Positions 21,422 through 30,514 of a DNA stretch of 64,000 nt are shown here, one piece after another. A model generated the notes under the pieces. The model had not been told where the DNA came from. It made no database searches and worked only from the letters and a program-made list of their open reading frames with translations. Position 1 is the stretch's first letter; each line of letters opens with the position of its first letter. A program made the position numbers and the translations under genes. This stretch comes from Mycobacterium adipatum (GTDB lineage Bacteria; Actinomycetota; Actinomycetes; Mycobacteriales; Mycobacteriaceae): the NCBI RefSeq assembly GCF_001644575.1, contig NZ_CP015596.1, positions 4,836,001 through 4,900,000 on the forward strand, read 5' to 3'.

Positions 21422-22818
21422 GGCGCCGGCTCGCTGCGCGCGGCAATGAGACTGGCCACCTGCTGCACCACCTCGTCGACTTCCTCGGTGGTGCGGGCCT
21501 CGACATTGAGCCGCAGCAGCGGCTCGGTGTTGGAGGTGCGCAAGTTGAACCAGCGGCCATCACCGAGATCCACCGTCACACCGTCGAGATGATCCAACGA
21601 CTGGATACGGCTGCCGAATGCGGTGAGCACGGCATCCACACACCCCGGGGCGTCGGCGACGGTGAAGTTGATCTCGCCGGAGGATTCGTAGCGCTGGTAG
21701 TCGGCCATCAGCTCCGAGAGCGGACGCTGTTGTTCGCCGAGGGCGGCCAGCACGTGCAGCGCGGCCAGCATTCCCGAGTCGGCACCCCAGAAGTCACGGA
21801 AGTAGTAGTGCGCCGAGTGCTCACCGCCGAAGATGGCGCCGGTCTCGGCCATCAGCCCCTTGATGTAGGAGTGGCCCACCCGCGAGCGCACCGCGGTGCC
21901 ACCTCGTTCGGTGATTAACTCCGGCACCGCACGTGAGGTGATCAGGTTGTGGATCACCGTGGCACCGATCTCGCGGCCCAGCTCGCGGGCCGCGACCAGG
22001 GCGGTCACCGCGGACGGCGACACGGGCCGCCCCCGCTCGTCGACGACGAAACACCGGTCGGCGTCCCCGTCGAAGGCCAGCCCGATATCGGCACCCGATG
22101 CCAGCACGTGCGCCTGCAGATCGACCAGATTGGCCGGATCCAGCGGGTTGGCCTCATGGTTGGGGAAGGTGCCGTCGAGTTCGAAATACAACGGCAGCAC
22201 CGTGATACCGGGAATCGCCCCGAGCACTGCAGGGGTGGTGTGCCCACCCATGCCGTTTCCGGCGTCGACGGCGACCCGCAACGAACGCATCGCGGACAGA
22301 TCGACCAGTGAACGCAGGAATTCGCCGTACTCGGCGAGCAGATCGCGATCGGTGATCGTGCCGGCGGCACCGTCGTACGCGGGTACGCCGTCGATGACCT
22401 CTTGAGCGATGGTGGCAAGACCTGTTTCCCGCCCGACCGGCAAGGCGGCGGCGCGGCACAGCTTGATGCCGTTGTAAGCGGCCGGGTTGTGGCTGGCGGT
22501 GAACATCGCGCCAGGGCAGTTCAGCAGGCCCGAAGCAAAGTACAGCTGATCGGTGGAGGCGAGCCCGATGCGGACCACGTCGAGGCCCTGGGCGATGACG
22601 CCCTCTGCGAACGCGTCGGACAGCGACGGCGAGCTCGCGCGCATGTCATGCCCGATGACGACGGTGTCGACCGTTGCGGCACTGTCCTCGTCGCGCACCA
22701 GCCGGGCGAAGGCACCGCCGACGTCACGGACGAACGCGTCGTCGATCTGTTCTCCGACCAGCCCCCGCACGTCATAGGCCTTGATGACAGCGTGGACAGC
22801 CTCAGCGGGCCGAGACAT
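21418..22818 (-). CDS. pmmA: phosphomannomutase/phosphoglucomutase
   Basis: 466 residues of the alpha-D-phosphohexomutase family. It converts mannose-6-phosphate to mannose-1-phosphate. The phosphoserine loop TASHNPAAYNGIK places the active Ser at 109; the Mg-binding loop FDGDADRCF is near 243-251; the sugar-binding region GGEHSAHYYF near 325 and the phosphate-binding NTEPLLRLN near 440 are intact. GAGGAGAGCC precedes the ATG. With manA (downstream) and manB (27.6 kb) it completes the route from fructose-6-phosphate to GDP-mannose. Confidence 0.95.
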   Translation of the reverse strand: MSRPAEAVHAVIKAYDVRGLVGEQIDDAFVRDVGGAFARLVRDEDSAATVDTVVIGHDMRASSPSLSDAFAEGVIAQGLDVVRIGLASTDQLYFASGLLNCPGAMFTASHNPAAYNGIKLCRAAALPVGRETGLATIAQEVIDGVPAYDGAAGTITDRDLLAEYGEFLRSLVDLSAMRSLRVAVDAGNGMGGHTTPAVLGAIPGITVLPLYFELDGTFPNHEANPLDPANLVDLQAHVLASGADIGLAFDGDADRCFVVDERGRPVSPSAVTALVAARELGREIGATVIHNLITSRAVPELITERGGTAVRSRVGHSYIKGLMAETGAIFGGEHSAHYYFRDFWGADSGMLAALHVLAALGEQQRPLSELMADYQRYESSGEINFTVADAPGCVDAVLTAFGSRIQSLDHLDGVTVDLGDGRWFNLRTSNTEPLLRLNVEARTTEEVDEVVQQVASLIAARSEPAP

Positions 22819-22960
22819 GGCTCTCCTCGCTCTCTGTGTACAGGGGAATCAAAGAACTGCTTGGCACACTCAGCCTAGTGTCTCGCCACGGCGGCCGCCG
22901 CAGGTCCCGTGAGCGGGCACGACGCAATCCGCCGCCCGCCGGGATCCGAGCCGGGCCGGA

Positions 22961-23392
22961 TTACTCCGAGTTCGGCTCGGGGTCCGGAAGCACCCGCAGA
23001 TGACCGCGCCGGCGGCCGTTGGGCTCCGGGCGACGCACCGGAGGGGCCATCAGGGCACCGCCGGGCAAGCCGGTGCCGGGATCGGAGAATCCGGCGGGCA
23101 CGCCGTTCACCAGCGATTGCACGCCGTCACGGCCTTCCCGGACGGCATCGGCGAGGGCCGACAGATCGTCCTCGTCGGGATGGGTCGGCAACGGACCGGC
23201 ATGGCGCACCAATTCCCATCCGCGGGGAGCGGTGATCCGGCCGGCATGCACGACACACAAATCCCAGGAGTGCGGCTCGGACACGGTCGCCAGGGGTCCG
23301 ACGACGGCTGTCGAGTCCGAATAGACAAAGGTCAGCGTCGCCACGGCGTAGTGCGGGCACCCGGGCCTGCAGCAGCGACGGGGAACGTTCAC
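22961..23392 (-). CDS. DUF3499 family protein (Rv3258c-like)
   Basis: About 143 residues. The start (VNVPRRCCRPGCPHYAVATLTFVYSDS) with a Cys-rich CCRPGC and the later CVVHAGRITAPRGWE are characteristic of the actinobacterial DUF3499 family; the cysteines and His could bind a metal. The C-terminus is Pro/Arg-rich and variable. Function unknown. The frame runs another 65 codons upstream, but that stretch has no homologue-like features and would cover the promoter of the divergent gene; GTG at 23392 matches the family start. It precedes pmmA in the same direction. Confidence 0.8.
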   Translation of the reverse strand: MNVPRRCCRPGCPHYAVATLTFVYSDSTAVVGPLATVSEPHSWDLCVVHAGRITAPRGWELVRHAGPLPTHPDEDDLSALADAVREGRDGVQSLVNGVPAGFSDPGTGLPGGALMAPPVRRPEPNGRRRGHLRVLPDPEPNSE

Positions 23393-23467
23393 GCAGGGAA
23401 GATTATCGTGCGGCGACGCGTCGGGCCTCCGGACACGCGCGCGCCGGGGTCGCCGATCTCCAACCGT

Positions 23468-23473
23468 TACCAT
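23468..23473 (+). promoter_or_regulatory. -10 hexamer TACCAT, leaderless start of the Rv3259-like gene
   Basis: TACCAT ends 7 bases before the GTG at 23481, consistent with a leaderless mRNA. Confidence 0.5.
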
Positions 23474-23480
23474 CTCTGGC

Positions 23481-23945
23481 GTGGCGCAGCGTATCCATCG
23501 GGGTTCCCGGCGCGGCCGTGGAATGCGCGGGTCGCTGCTGCCGCCGACCGTGCCGGGGTGGCGCAGCCGCGCCGAGCGATTCGACATGGCGGTACTGGAG
23601 GCCTACGAGCCGATCGAGCGCCGGTGGCATCAGCGGGTGTCCGGATTGGACGTCGCGGTCGACGAGATCCCGCGCATCGCGCCCAAGGATCCCGATAGCG
23701 TGCAATGGCCGGCCGAGGTGGTGGCCGACGGCCCGATCGCGTTGGCACGCCTGATCCCGGCCGGAGTGGATGTCCGCGGTAACGCCACGCGGGCGCGAAT
23801 TGTCTTGTTCCGCAAGCCGATCGAGCGACGCGCCAAAGACACCGACGAACTCGCCGACTTGCTACATGAGGTGTTGGTGGCGCAGGTGGCCACCTATCTG
23901 GGCGTCGAGCCCTCCGTCATCGACCCTTCGGCCGAGGACGAATAG
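23481..23945 (+). CDS. metallopeptidase-like (zincin-fold) protein with degenerate HExxH, Rv3259-like
   Basis: 154 residues. Similar in outline to the DUF1025/PF06262 putative metallopeptidases: basic N-terminus, then an alpha/beta region (LDVAVDEIPRI, RARIVLFRKPIERRA) and a helix with LLHEVLVAQVATYLG. The family's HExxHxxG becomes HE(129-130)VLVAQV here: the second metal-binding His is absent, so protease activity is unlikely unless another residue substitutes. It lies between the DUF3499 gene (divergent) and whiB2 (convergent), as in M. tuberculosis. The GTG start is supported by the -10 box upstream. Confidence 0.75.
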   Translation: MAQRIHRGSRRGRGMRGSLLPPTVPGWRSRAERFDMAVLEAYEPIERRWHQRVSGLDVAVDEIPRIAPKDPDSVQWPAEVVADGPIALARLIPAGVDVRGNATRARIVLFRKPIERRAKDTDELADLLHEVLVAQVATYLGVEPSVIDPSAEDE

Positions 23946-23980
23946 CGCGTTGCGACCGGTGCGGCCGCAACGCGCCTGCG

Positions 23981-24376
23981 TCAGATGATGCCGCGCTTGA
24001 GGCGGCGACGCTCCCGCTCGGAGAGGCCACCCCAGATACCGAAGCGCTCATCGTTGGCCAGTGCGTACTCCAGGCACCGGTCACGTACCTCACAACCCTG
24101 GCAGATCCGCTTGGCCTCGCGGGTCGAGCCGCCCTTCTCCGGGAAGAACGCCTCGGGGTCGGTCTGCGCACACAGACCGCGCTCCTGCCACTGGTCGTCG
24201 TCCTCGATCGTGTCGGGCGCCAACTCGATACGGTCGGGCACCAGACTCAGATTCGGGCGCCCGACGACGTCGCTCGCCGCTGGATCGGTAGTGGTGTGCG
24301 GTGCACTGTCCACTGAACCGAGCATCCGGTCTTCGAACCGGAGCGCGCGGTCGAAATCGACCTGCTCAAAAGACAT
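23981..24376 (-). CDS. whiB2: WhiB-family iron-sulfur regulator WhiB2 (WhmD)
   Basis: 131 residues from the ATG at 24376, which follows GAGGAGGCGGAAC. Four cysteines for a 4Fe-4S cluster are present: GLC, then ICQGCEVRDRC (CxxCx5C). The turn GIWGG and basic tail ERRRLKRGII complete the WhiB fold that binds sigma factor A region 4 and DNA. The M. smegmatis orthologue WhmD is essential and required for septation. The acidic N-terminal 60 residues are typical of WhiB2. The 344-base region upstream holds a LexA-box-like palindrome. Confidence 0.96.
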   Translation of the reverse strand: MSFEQVDFDRALRFEDRMLGSVDSAPHTTTDPAASDVVGRPNLSLVPDRIELAPDTIEDDDQWQERGLCAQTDPEAFFPEKGGSTREAKRICQGCEVRDRCLEYALANDERFGIWGGLSERERRRLKRGII

Positions 24377-24498
24377 GTTCCGCCTCCTCACCTGATAATT
24401 TTCCCCGTTGTTGCCGATCGGAGCCCATACTGAATCGCGGATCGGCAAACCCTCCAGCACTGCCCCAGCTATCACTATTGTGATGTCAGGCCATCTAC

Positions 24499-24520
24499 GA
24501 TTCGAACATACGATCGAATC
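24499..24520. promoter_or_regulatory. candidate LexA (SOS) box
   Basis: GATTCGA-N8-TCGAATC is a perfect 7-bp inverted repeat. Its inner 16 bases, TCGAACATACGATCGA (24502-24517), match the mycobacterial LexA consensus TCGAAC-N4-GTTCGA with one mismatch. It is about 125 bases from the whiB2 start and 200 from fbiA. Confidence 0.55.
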
Positions 24521-24706
24521 CCGGTCTGCGGCACCGAAACCGGCGGGCGAACCACGAATGACACTGATGTGATTAGACACGCGTTAGCTGTCAGGGTCAA
24601 GCGGAATGGCTGGTTTTCATACCATCTCGTGACATAGATCCGGCGTGTCCACGCTCCGGCGTGTTCGCCACACCCGGGTGGCCACACCGACAAATGCTGG
24701 CTGGCC

Positions 24707-24712
24707 TAGGGT
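24707..24712 (+). promoter_or_regulatory. -10 hexamer TAGGGT, leaderless start of fbiA
   Basis: TAGGGT ends 8 bases before the GTG at 24721. It supports this GTG over upstream starts in the same frame. Confidence 0.5.
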
Positions 24713-24720
24713 CTGAGGGC

Positions 24721-25707
24721 GTGAAGGTCACAGTTCTGGTCGGCGGCGTGGGTGGCGCCCGCTTCCTGCTCGGCGTCCAGCATCTGCTGCGACTGGGGCA
24801 GTTTGCCGATGCCGGCGCCGAATCCGAGCACGAGTTGACCGCCGTGGTCAATGTGGGAGACGACGCGTGGATGTTCGGGGTGCGCATCTGCCCCGACCTC
24901 GACACCTGCATGTACACCCTCGGCGGCGGTATCGATCCCGAACGCGGCTGGGGTCACCGTGACGAAACGTGGCATGCCAAGGAGGAACTGGCCGCCTACG
25001 GCGTCGCGCCGGATTGGTTCGGACTCGGCGACCGGGACCTGGCCACCCATCTGGTGCGCAGCCAGATGCTGCGCGCCGGCTATCCGCTCTCGCAGGTCAC
25101 CGAGGCACTGTGCACACGATGGGCGCCCGGTGCCCGGCTGCTGCCGGCCAGCGATGACCGCAGCGAAACCCACGTCGTCATCACCGATCCCGAGGGTGAA
25201 CGCAAGGCGATCCATTTCCAGGAGTGGTGGGTGCGTTACCGCGCCAAGGTCCAGACCCACAGCTTCGCCCACATCGGCTCGGACAAGGCGACCGCCGCCC
25301 CCGGTGTCACCGAAGCGATCTCCGACGCCGATGTCGTGCTGATCGCGCCGTCCAATCCGGTCGTCAGCATCGGCTCCATCCTGACGATCGGGGGGATCCG
25401 CGGCGCCCTGCGATCCACCCCGGCTCCCGTCATCGGTTACTCCCCCATCATCGCCGGAAAGCCGTTGCGCGGTATGGCCGACGAGTGCCTCTCGGTGATC
25501 GGTGTCGAATCATCCTCGGAGGCCGTCGGAAAACACTTCGGCGCCCGCAGCGGAGTCGGCATCCTGGACGGCTGGTTGATCGATCAGGGCGACTCCGCCA
25601 CCATCGACGGCGTGCAGGTGCGCCAGGCGCCATTGCTGATGAGCGACCCGGCGGTCACCGCCGACATGGTGCGGGCCGGCCTGCAATTGGCGGGCGTCGC
25701 GCTATGA
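24721..25707 (+). CDS. fbiA: 2-phospho-L-lactate transferase family, coenzyme F420 synthesis
   Basis: 328 residues. FbiA joins the phosphate-linked three-carbon unit (phosphoenolpyruvate-derived in mycobacteria) to the deazaflavin Fo, making (dehydro-)F420-0. The N-terminal [46 protein letters not shown] and [14 protein letters not shown] are diagnostic of the CofD/FbiA fold. Its stop overlaps the fbiB start (ATGA), so both are coupled. GTG at 24721 is chosen from homologues and from the -10 box. Confidence 0.96.
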   Translation: MKVTVLVGGVGGARFLLGVQHLLRLGQFADAGAESEHELTAVVNVGDDAWMFGVRICPDLDTCMYTLGGGIDPERGWGHRDETWHAKEELAAYGVAPDWFGLGDRDLATHLVRSQMLRAGYPLSQVTEALCTRWAPGARLLPASDDRSETHVVITDPEGERKAIHFQEWWVRYRAKVQTHSFAHIGSDKATAAPGVTEAISDADVVLIAPSNPVVSIGSILTIGGIRGALRSTPAPVIGYSPIIAGKPLRGMADECLSVIGVESSSEAVGKHFGARSGVGILDGWLIDQGDSATIDGVQVRQAPLLMSDPAVTADMVRAGLQLAGVAL

Positions 25708-27047
25708 GCGCCGAGCACGGAACCGCCGGGCCCATCGAGATCATCCCGGTGACCGGGCTGGGCGAGTTCCGGCCCGGCGATGATCTGGCCGCCGCGATCG
25801 CCGATGCCGCCGCCTGGCTGCGCGATGACGACGTGGTGGTCATCACCAGCAAGGTGCTCTCCAAGACCGAGGGCCGTATCGTCAGCGCACCCACCGACCC
25901 CGAGCAGCGGGACACCCTGCGCCGCAAGCTCATCGACGACGAGGCCGTGCGGGTACTGGCCCGCAAGGGCAAAACCCTGATCACCGAGAACGCCATCGGG
26001 TTGATCCAGGCCGCCGCCGGCGTGGACGGCTCCAATATCGACACCGCCGAACTCGCCCTGCTGCCGGTGGACCCGGACGGCAGCGCCGCGGCGATCCGCG
26101 CCGGCCTTGCCACCCTTCTCGAGGTCCGGGTCGGCATCGTCATCACTGACACCATGGGGCGCGCCTGGCGCAACGGACAGACCGATGTCGCCATCGGCGC
26201 CGCCGGGCTCACGGTCCTGCACGGCTACGCCGGAGCCACCGACCCGCACGGCAACGAACTCGTGGTCACCGAGATCGCCGTCGCGGACGAACTGGCGGCC
26301 GCGGCAGATCTGGTGAAGGGCAAGCTGACCGGCATCCCGGTGGCGGTGGTGCGTGGCCTGCGGTTGCACGATGACGGCTCCAACGGGCGCACCTTGGTCC
26401 GCAGCGGCGAGGATGACCTGTTCTGGCTCGGCACCGCCGAGGCGATCGAGCTGGGCCGCAGACAAGCACAGCTGCTGCGGCGTTCGGTACGGCAGTTCGG
26501 TACCGAACCGGTGCCCGCGGAACTCATCGAGGAGTCGGTCGCCGAGGCGCTGACCGCGCCGGCCCCGCACCACACCCGCCCGGTGCGATTCGTATGGGTG
26601 CGCGACCCGCAGACCCGGCTGCGATTGCTCGATGCGATGAAGCGGCAGTGGCAGGCCGACCTGACCGGGGACGGCCGCTCCGAAGACGACGCTCGGCGAC
26701 GCACCGATCGCGGCCAAATCCTCTACGACGCACCTGAACTCGTCATCCCGTTCATGGTGGGCGATGGTGCGCACAGCTACCCGGACCCACAGCGCACCGC
26801 CGCCGAACACACCATGTTCACCGTCGCCGCGGGTGCGGCGGTACAGGGACTGCTGGTGGCGCTGGCCGCCCGCGGGATCGGCAGCTGCTGGATCGGTTCG
26901 ACCATCTTCGCCGCCGAGATCACCCGCCGCGAGCTCGCCGTCGAAGACGAGTGGGAACCGTTGGGGGCCATCGCAATCGGCTACCCCACCACGGCGGCCG
27001 GGCCCCGCGACCCGGCGTCGACCGATGGGTTGCTGATCGAGCGATGA
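25704..27047 (+). CDS. fbiB: coenzyme F420:L-glutamate ligase, bifunctional FbiB
   Basis: 447 residues in two domains. The N-terminal CofE-like domain (about 1-245) adds the poly-gamma-glutamate tail with GTP; motifs include [22 protein letters not shown] and [19 protein letters not shown]. The C-terminal nitroreductase-like domain (about 255-447; [42 protein letters not shown]) binds FMN and reduces the dehydro-F420 intermediate in mycobacteria. It is coupled to fbiA at its start and to the Nudix gene at its end, by ATGA overlaps at both junctions. Confidence 0.96.
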   Translation: MSAEHGTAGPIEIIPVTGLGEFRPGDDLAAAIADAAAWLRDDDVVVITSKVLSKTEGRIVSAPTDPEQRDTLRRKLIDDEAVRVLARKGKTLITENAIGLIQAAAGVDGSNIDTAELALLPVDPDGSAAAIRAGLATLLEVRVGIVITDTMGRAWRNGQTDVAIGAAGLTVLHGYAGATDPHGNELVVTEIAVADELAAAADLVKGKLTGIPVAVVRGLRLHDDGSNGRTLVRSGEDDLFWLGTAEAIELGRRQAQLLRRSVRQFGTEPVPAELIEESVAEALTAPAPHHTRPVRFVWVRDPQTRLRLLDAMKRQWQADLTGDGRSEDDARRRTDRGQILYDAPELVIPFMVGDGAHSYPDPQRTAAEHTMFTVAAGAAVQGLLVALAARGIGSCWIGSTIFAAEITRRELAVEDEWEPLGAIAIGYPTTAAGPRDPASTDGLLIER

Positions 27048-27577
27048 GCCTGCACGCGTCCGTCGTCGACACGTTGTCGCGTTGGCATGCACCCGATCCC
27101 GAGCAGGACGCTCTGCGCCATGCGGTCCTGGCATTCGTGTTGGCCCGGCCCGACGCCTGCGCCCGGGCCTGCGCGCCCGGGCACATCACCGCCTCGGCGC
27201 TGGTCGTCGACCACAGTGGCGGGCACGCGCTGCTGACGCTGCATCCGCGCGTCGGGAAGTGGCTGCAATTGGGTGGGCACTGTGAGGACTCCGACTCCGA
27301 TATCAGCGCCGCGGCGCTACGCGAGGCCACCGAGGAGTCGGGCATCGAGGGACTGCGTATCGAGCCGGACCTGGCGGCCCTGCATGTCCATCCGTTGACC
27401 TGCTCGTTGGGCTCGCCCACCAGACATCTGGATCTGCAGTTCATCGTGCGCGCCCCGACCGGGGCCGAATTCATACGCAGTGCGGAATCGCTGGACCTGC
27501 GGTGGTGGCCGCTGGATGCGATGCCCCAGGATGATCCGGCACTGTTGACCCTGGCCCGGGCGGCCCGCACGGCGTAG
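27044..27577 (+). CDS. Nudix hydrolase (Rv3263-region, F420 operon)
   Basis: 177 residues from the ATG at 27044, which overlaps the fbiB stop. The Nudix box runs [25 protein letters not shown] near residues 86-110, with REATEESG intact; the Glu usually found eight residues before REx is shifted, as in other GGH-type actinobacterial Nudix proteins. These enzymes hydrolyse nucleoside diphosphates linked to another moiety; the substrate is unknown. Position as third gene of the fbiA-fbiB operon raises the possibility that it cleans up a nucleotide by-product or regulates cofactor pools, but this is only contextual. Confidence 0.88.
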   Translation: MSLHASVVDTLSRWHAPDPEQDALRHAVLAFVLARPDACARACAPGHITASALVVDHSGGHALLTLHPRVGKWLQLGGHCEDSDSDISAAALREATEESGIEGLRIEPDLAALHVHPLTCSLGSPTRHLDLQFIVRAPTGAEFIRSAESLDLRWWPLDAMPQDDPALLTLARAARTA

Positions 27578-27628
27578 CGGCGCGATCACCAATTAGCTTC
27601 GTGCGCAGCGTATTCCGAAGCGCCGCCG

Positions 27629-28717
27629 CTAGACGTCGGTGGAGTAGCGGATGCCGCCGTCGGGGATGGTGACCCCCGGCCACACCCGGGCACCACGCAG
27701 CAGCTCGCAGCGGGCCCCGATATCGGCTCCGTCGCCGATGACACCGTCGCGGATGAGCGCCCGCGGCCCGATGCGCGCACCGAACCCGATGATCGAGCGT
27801 TCGATGACCGCGCCGGCCTCCACCCGGACACCGTCGAAGATGACCGCGCCGTCCAGGCGCGCGCCGGCACCGATCTCCGCGCCGCGCCCGACCACGGTGC
27901 CGCCCAGCAGCAGCGCACCCGGGGCGACGGCCGCTCCGTCGTGGACGAGGAACTCCCCGCGTTGATGCTGCAAGGCCGGCGACGGCGCGATGCCGCGCAC
28001 CAGATCCGCCGAACCCCGCACGAAATCGTCGGGGGTGCCCATATCGCGCCAGTAACTGGCGTCGACGTAACCGCACACCAACTTTCCGTCGCTGAGCAGC
28101 TTCGGGAACACCTCGCGTTCCACCGAAAGGGCCCGGTCCTTCGGGATCTGCTCGATGATCTCGCGGCGGAACACATAACAGCCGGCATTGATCTGGTCGG
28201 TCGGCGGGTCCTGCGTCTTTTCCAGGAATGCGGTGACCCGGCCGTCGGCGTCGGTGGGCACACACCCGAACGCGCGCGGATCTCCCACCCGCACCAGGTG
28301 CAGCGTCACATCGGCCCGGTGGCCGGCGTGGTAGTCCAGCAGCGCACCGAGATCGGCGCCGGAGAGCACGTCCCCGTTGAACACCAGCACGGTGTCGTTG
28401 CGCAGCTTGTCGGCCACGTTGGCGATACCACCACCGGTGCCCAGTGCCTCCTTCTCGACCACATACTCGATCTCCAGCCCGAGTTTGGAGCCGTCACCGA
28501 AGGCAGCTTCGAACACCTCGGCCTTGTACGAGGTACCCAGCACCACGTGGTGGATCCCCGCCGCGGCGATCCTGGAGAGCAGGTGGGTCAAAAACGGCAG
28601 GCCGGCCGTCGGCAGCATCGGCTTGGGCGCCGACAAGGTCAGCGGACGCAAGCGGGTGCCCTGCCCACCGACCAGGATTACCGCGTCCACCTTCGACGGA
28701 TCGAGTGTGCCGGCCAT
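27629..28717 (-). CDS. manB: mannose-1-phosphate guanylyltransferase (GDP-mannose pyrophosphorylase), Rv3264c-like
   Basis: 362 residues from ATG at 28717 (MAGTLDPSKVDAVILVGG). The nucleotidyltransferase domain (about 10-245) has the signature GGQGTRLRPLT, the Lys in SAPKPMLP and FNGDVLSGAD as metal site. The C-terminal third is a left-handed beta-helix of hexapeptide repeats (GAEIGAGARLDGAVIF, RIGPRALIRDG). It makes GDP-mannose from mannose-1-phosphate and GTP, for mannosylated lipids and glycans. It is the last gene of the rmlD-wbbL-manB operon, one base after wbbL. Confidence 0.94.
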   Translation of the reverse strand: MAGTLDPSKVDAVILVGGQGTRLRPLTLSAPKPMLPTAGLPFLTHLLSRIAAAGIHHVVLGTSYKAEVFEAAFGDGSKLGLEIEYVVEKEALGTGGGIANVADKLRNDTVLVFNGDVLSGADLGALLDYHAGHRADVTLHLVRVGDPRAFGCVPTDADGRVTAFLEKTQDPPTDQINAGCYVFRREIIEQIPKDRALSVEREVFPKLLSDGKLVCGYVDASYWRDMGTPDDFVRGSADLVRGIAPSPALQHQRGEFLVHDGAAVAPGALLLGGTVVGRGAEIGAGARLDGAVIFDGVRVEAGAVIERSIIGFGARIGPRALIRDGVIGDGADIGARCELLRGARVWPGVTIPDGGIRYSTDV

Positions 28718-28718
28718 G

Positions 28719-29594
28719 TCAGAGCCGTCCTTTCGTCTGCTTACGTCGAGAGTTCCGGACCACGAGACCGGCGCGGGCGGCCAGCGCACCCCTGATCGTC
28801 CACCTCAGCGGGGCCTGCCACCAGCGCGAATGGCGGTCAGCCAGGAAAGTGTAGGTGCTGCGGTGGTGGGCCGCCAGGTTCCGGGCGGGATCCCGTCCGG
28901 TCGAATGTCCCTTGTCATGCAGGATCTCGGCGGACGGCACGTAGATGTTCTGCCGGCCCGAGCGCTCCAGGCGATCACCGAGGTCGACATCCTCCATGTA
29001 CATGAAATAGCGCTCGTCGAAACCGCCGACGTCGACGAAAGCGTCCCGGCGTAACAGCAGGCAGGCACCGGACAGCCAGCCGACCGGACGTTCGCTGGGG
29101 GTCAGTCGCTCCTGCCGGTAGGCCGCCGTCCACGGATTCGATTTCCACACCGGGCCGACGACAGCGTGCATGCCGCCGCGGATCAGGCTGGGCTGATGCC
29201 GGGCGGACGGATACACCGAACCGTCCGGATCGCGGATCAGCGGACCGAACGCGCCGGCGGCCGGCCAGCGCTGCGCGGCCGCCAGCAGTTCGTCGATACT
29301 GCCCGGACCCCATTGCACGTCCGGGTTGGCCACGATGAACAGCTCGCCGTCGGTGACGTGGGCGTCGACGGCCCGGTTGACGGCGGTGCCGTAGCCGAGG
29401 TTGCCGCCGGTGTGCAGCAATGTCACGTTCGGGTAGCGCGCGACCGCGTCCTCGGGGGCACCGTCGGTGGAGCCGTTGTCGGCCATGATCACCGTCACCG
29501 GCAGCTCGGTGGCGTGCGCCAGTGAGGCCAGGAAGCGATCCAGATGCGGGCCCGGCGAGTAGGTCACCGTCACGACCTTGAGTTCGTCAGTCAC
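28719..29594 (-). CDS. wbbL: rhamnosyltransferase WbbL for the arabinogalactan linker
   Basis: 291 residues, a GT2-type (GT-A fold) transferase. It adds rhamnose from dTDP-rhamnose to GlcNAc-PP-decaprenol, making the linker that joins arabinogalactan to peptidoglycan, an essential step in mycobacteria. Motifs: MADNGSTDGAPEDA (nucleotide site), IVANPDVQWGPG (DxD equivalent), VGWLSGACLLLRRDAF and MYMEDVDLGDRL (catalytic-base region). A basic C-terminus (RNSRRKQTKGRL) suggests peripheral membrane attachment. Neighbours rmlD and manB confirm the assignment. Confidence 0.95.
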   Translation of the reverse strand: MTDELKVVTVTYSPGPHLDRFLASLAHATELPVTVIMADNGSTDGAPEDAVARYPNVTLLHTGGNLGYGTAVNRAVDAHVTDGELFIVANPDVQWGPGSIDELLAAAQRWPAAGAFGPLIRDPDGSVYPSARHQPSLIRGGMHAVVGPVWKSNPWTAAYRQERLTPSERPVGWLSGACLLLRRDAFVDVGGFDERYFMYMEDVDLGDRLERSGRQNIYVPSAEILHDKGHSTGRDPARNLAAHHRSTYTFLADRHSRWWQAPLRWTIRGALAARAGLVVRNSRRKQTKGRL

Positions 29595-29654
29595 CGCGGG
29601 AAGCCAGTTCGTCGCTCACGCTGCTAGAGGTTAACCGGACCGCCGAACGGGACG

Positions 29655-30509
29655 TCAATTCAGCTCCGCCAACGCCGCACCCAGCCCGTCCCGCCACGAC
29701 CGCAGCGGGCGGTAGCGGGCGTCGAAACGCGCGGTCGACAGCGCCGAGTAGACCGGACGCGGAGCCGGTCGCGGGTGTTTGTCGGTGCTCACCGGGCGCA
29801 CCCGTTCCGGGTCGGCACCGCTGCCGGCGAAGACCGCGCGGGCCAGCTCGTAGCGGCTGGCCGGGCCGGTGTTCACCACGTGCAGCAGCGGCGGGGCCCC
29901 GGGGTCGTCGGCGATCTGCAGCAGCGCCCCGACCAGGTCGGCGACATAGGTGGGTGAGCCGGTCTGGTCGGCCACCACCTCTATCTCGTCACGTTCGGAC
30001 TCCAGCCGGCGCATGGTGGCCACGAAATCGCTGCCCACCCCGGTGTACACCCAGGCGGTGCGCACCACGGTCGCGTCCGGCAGCGCGTCGTGCACGGCGC
30101 GTTCCCCGGCGAGCTTGCTCTGGCCGTAGACGCTGCGCGGGCCGACCGGATCATCCACGTCGTAGGGCCTCGGCGCCCCGTCGAAGTCGCCGCCGAACAC
30201 ATAGTCGGTGGAGATGTGCACCAGCCGGGCGCCCCTGGCCGCGCACGCGCGCGCGACGTTGCCCGCCCCGGTCGCGTTGACCGCGTATGCGCGGGCCGGT
30301 TCGGCCTCGGCGACGTCGACCGCGGTCAGGGCGGCACAGTTGATGACGACGTCGCCGGGCGCCACGATGTCGTCGCCGGCCGCCGGATCGGTGATGTCCC
30401 ATTGCACCGACGTGCACGCAAGCAGATCACGGCCCCGGGCGGTGAGTTCAGCGCCCAGGAAGCGTCCAACCTGCCCGCCCGCGCCGGTGATGACGATTCG
30501 GGCAGGCAC
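29655..30509 (-). CDS. rmlD: dTDP-4-dehydrorhamnose reductase
   Basis: 284 residues. It performs the last step of dTDP-L-rhamnose synthesis using NADPH. The N-terminal GAGGQVG is the nucleotide-binding motif; STDYVFGGDFDGAPRPY and the catalytic YGQSK (YxxxK) follow. The GTG start at 30509 (VPARIVITGAGGQVG) is chosen because the Rossmann strand begins immediately; the frame extends upstream into the preceding gene. Only five bases separate it from the stop of the secreted glycoside hydrolase upstream. Its product feeds WbbL, next in the operon. Confidence 0.94.
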   Translation of the reverse strand: MPARIVITGAGGQVGRFLGAELTARGRDLLACTSVQWDITDPAAGDDIVAPGDVVINCAALTAVDVAEAEPARAYAVNATGAGNVARACAARGARLVHISTDYVFGGDFDGAPRPYDVDDPVGPRSVYGQSKLAGERAVHDALPDATVVRTAWVYTGVGSDFVATMRRLESERDEIEVVADQTGSPTYVADLVGALLQIADDPGAPPLLHVVNTGPASRYELARAVFAGSGADPERVRPVSTDKHPRPAPRPVYSALSTARFDARYRPLRSWRDGLGAALAELN

Positions 30510-30514
30510 GACCG

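Larger units (their letters stand above)
24377..24720. promoter_or_regulatory. divergent whiB2/fbiA regulatory region, gene-free
   Basis: 344 bases without a gene, more AT-rich than its surroundings near 24370-24560. It must hold the whiB2 promoter and a long whiB2 5' UTR as well as the fbiA promoter (-10 at 24707-24712). The main feature is the palindrome at 24499-24520 described separately. TGACAGCTAACGCG-like words near 24580-24600 (minus strand) may belong to a promoter but I could not assign it. Confidence 0.6.

Noticed and set aside
27576..27632. TAGCGGCG / CGCCGCTA inverted repeat between the Nudix gene and manB
   Set aside because: Arms of 8 bp around a loop of about 40 bases that includes the manB stop; too weak to call a terminator.
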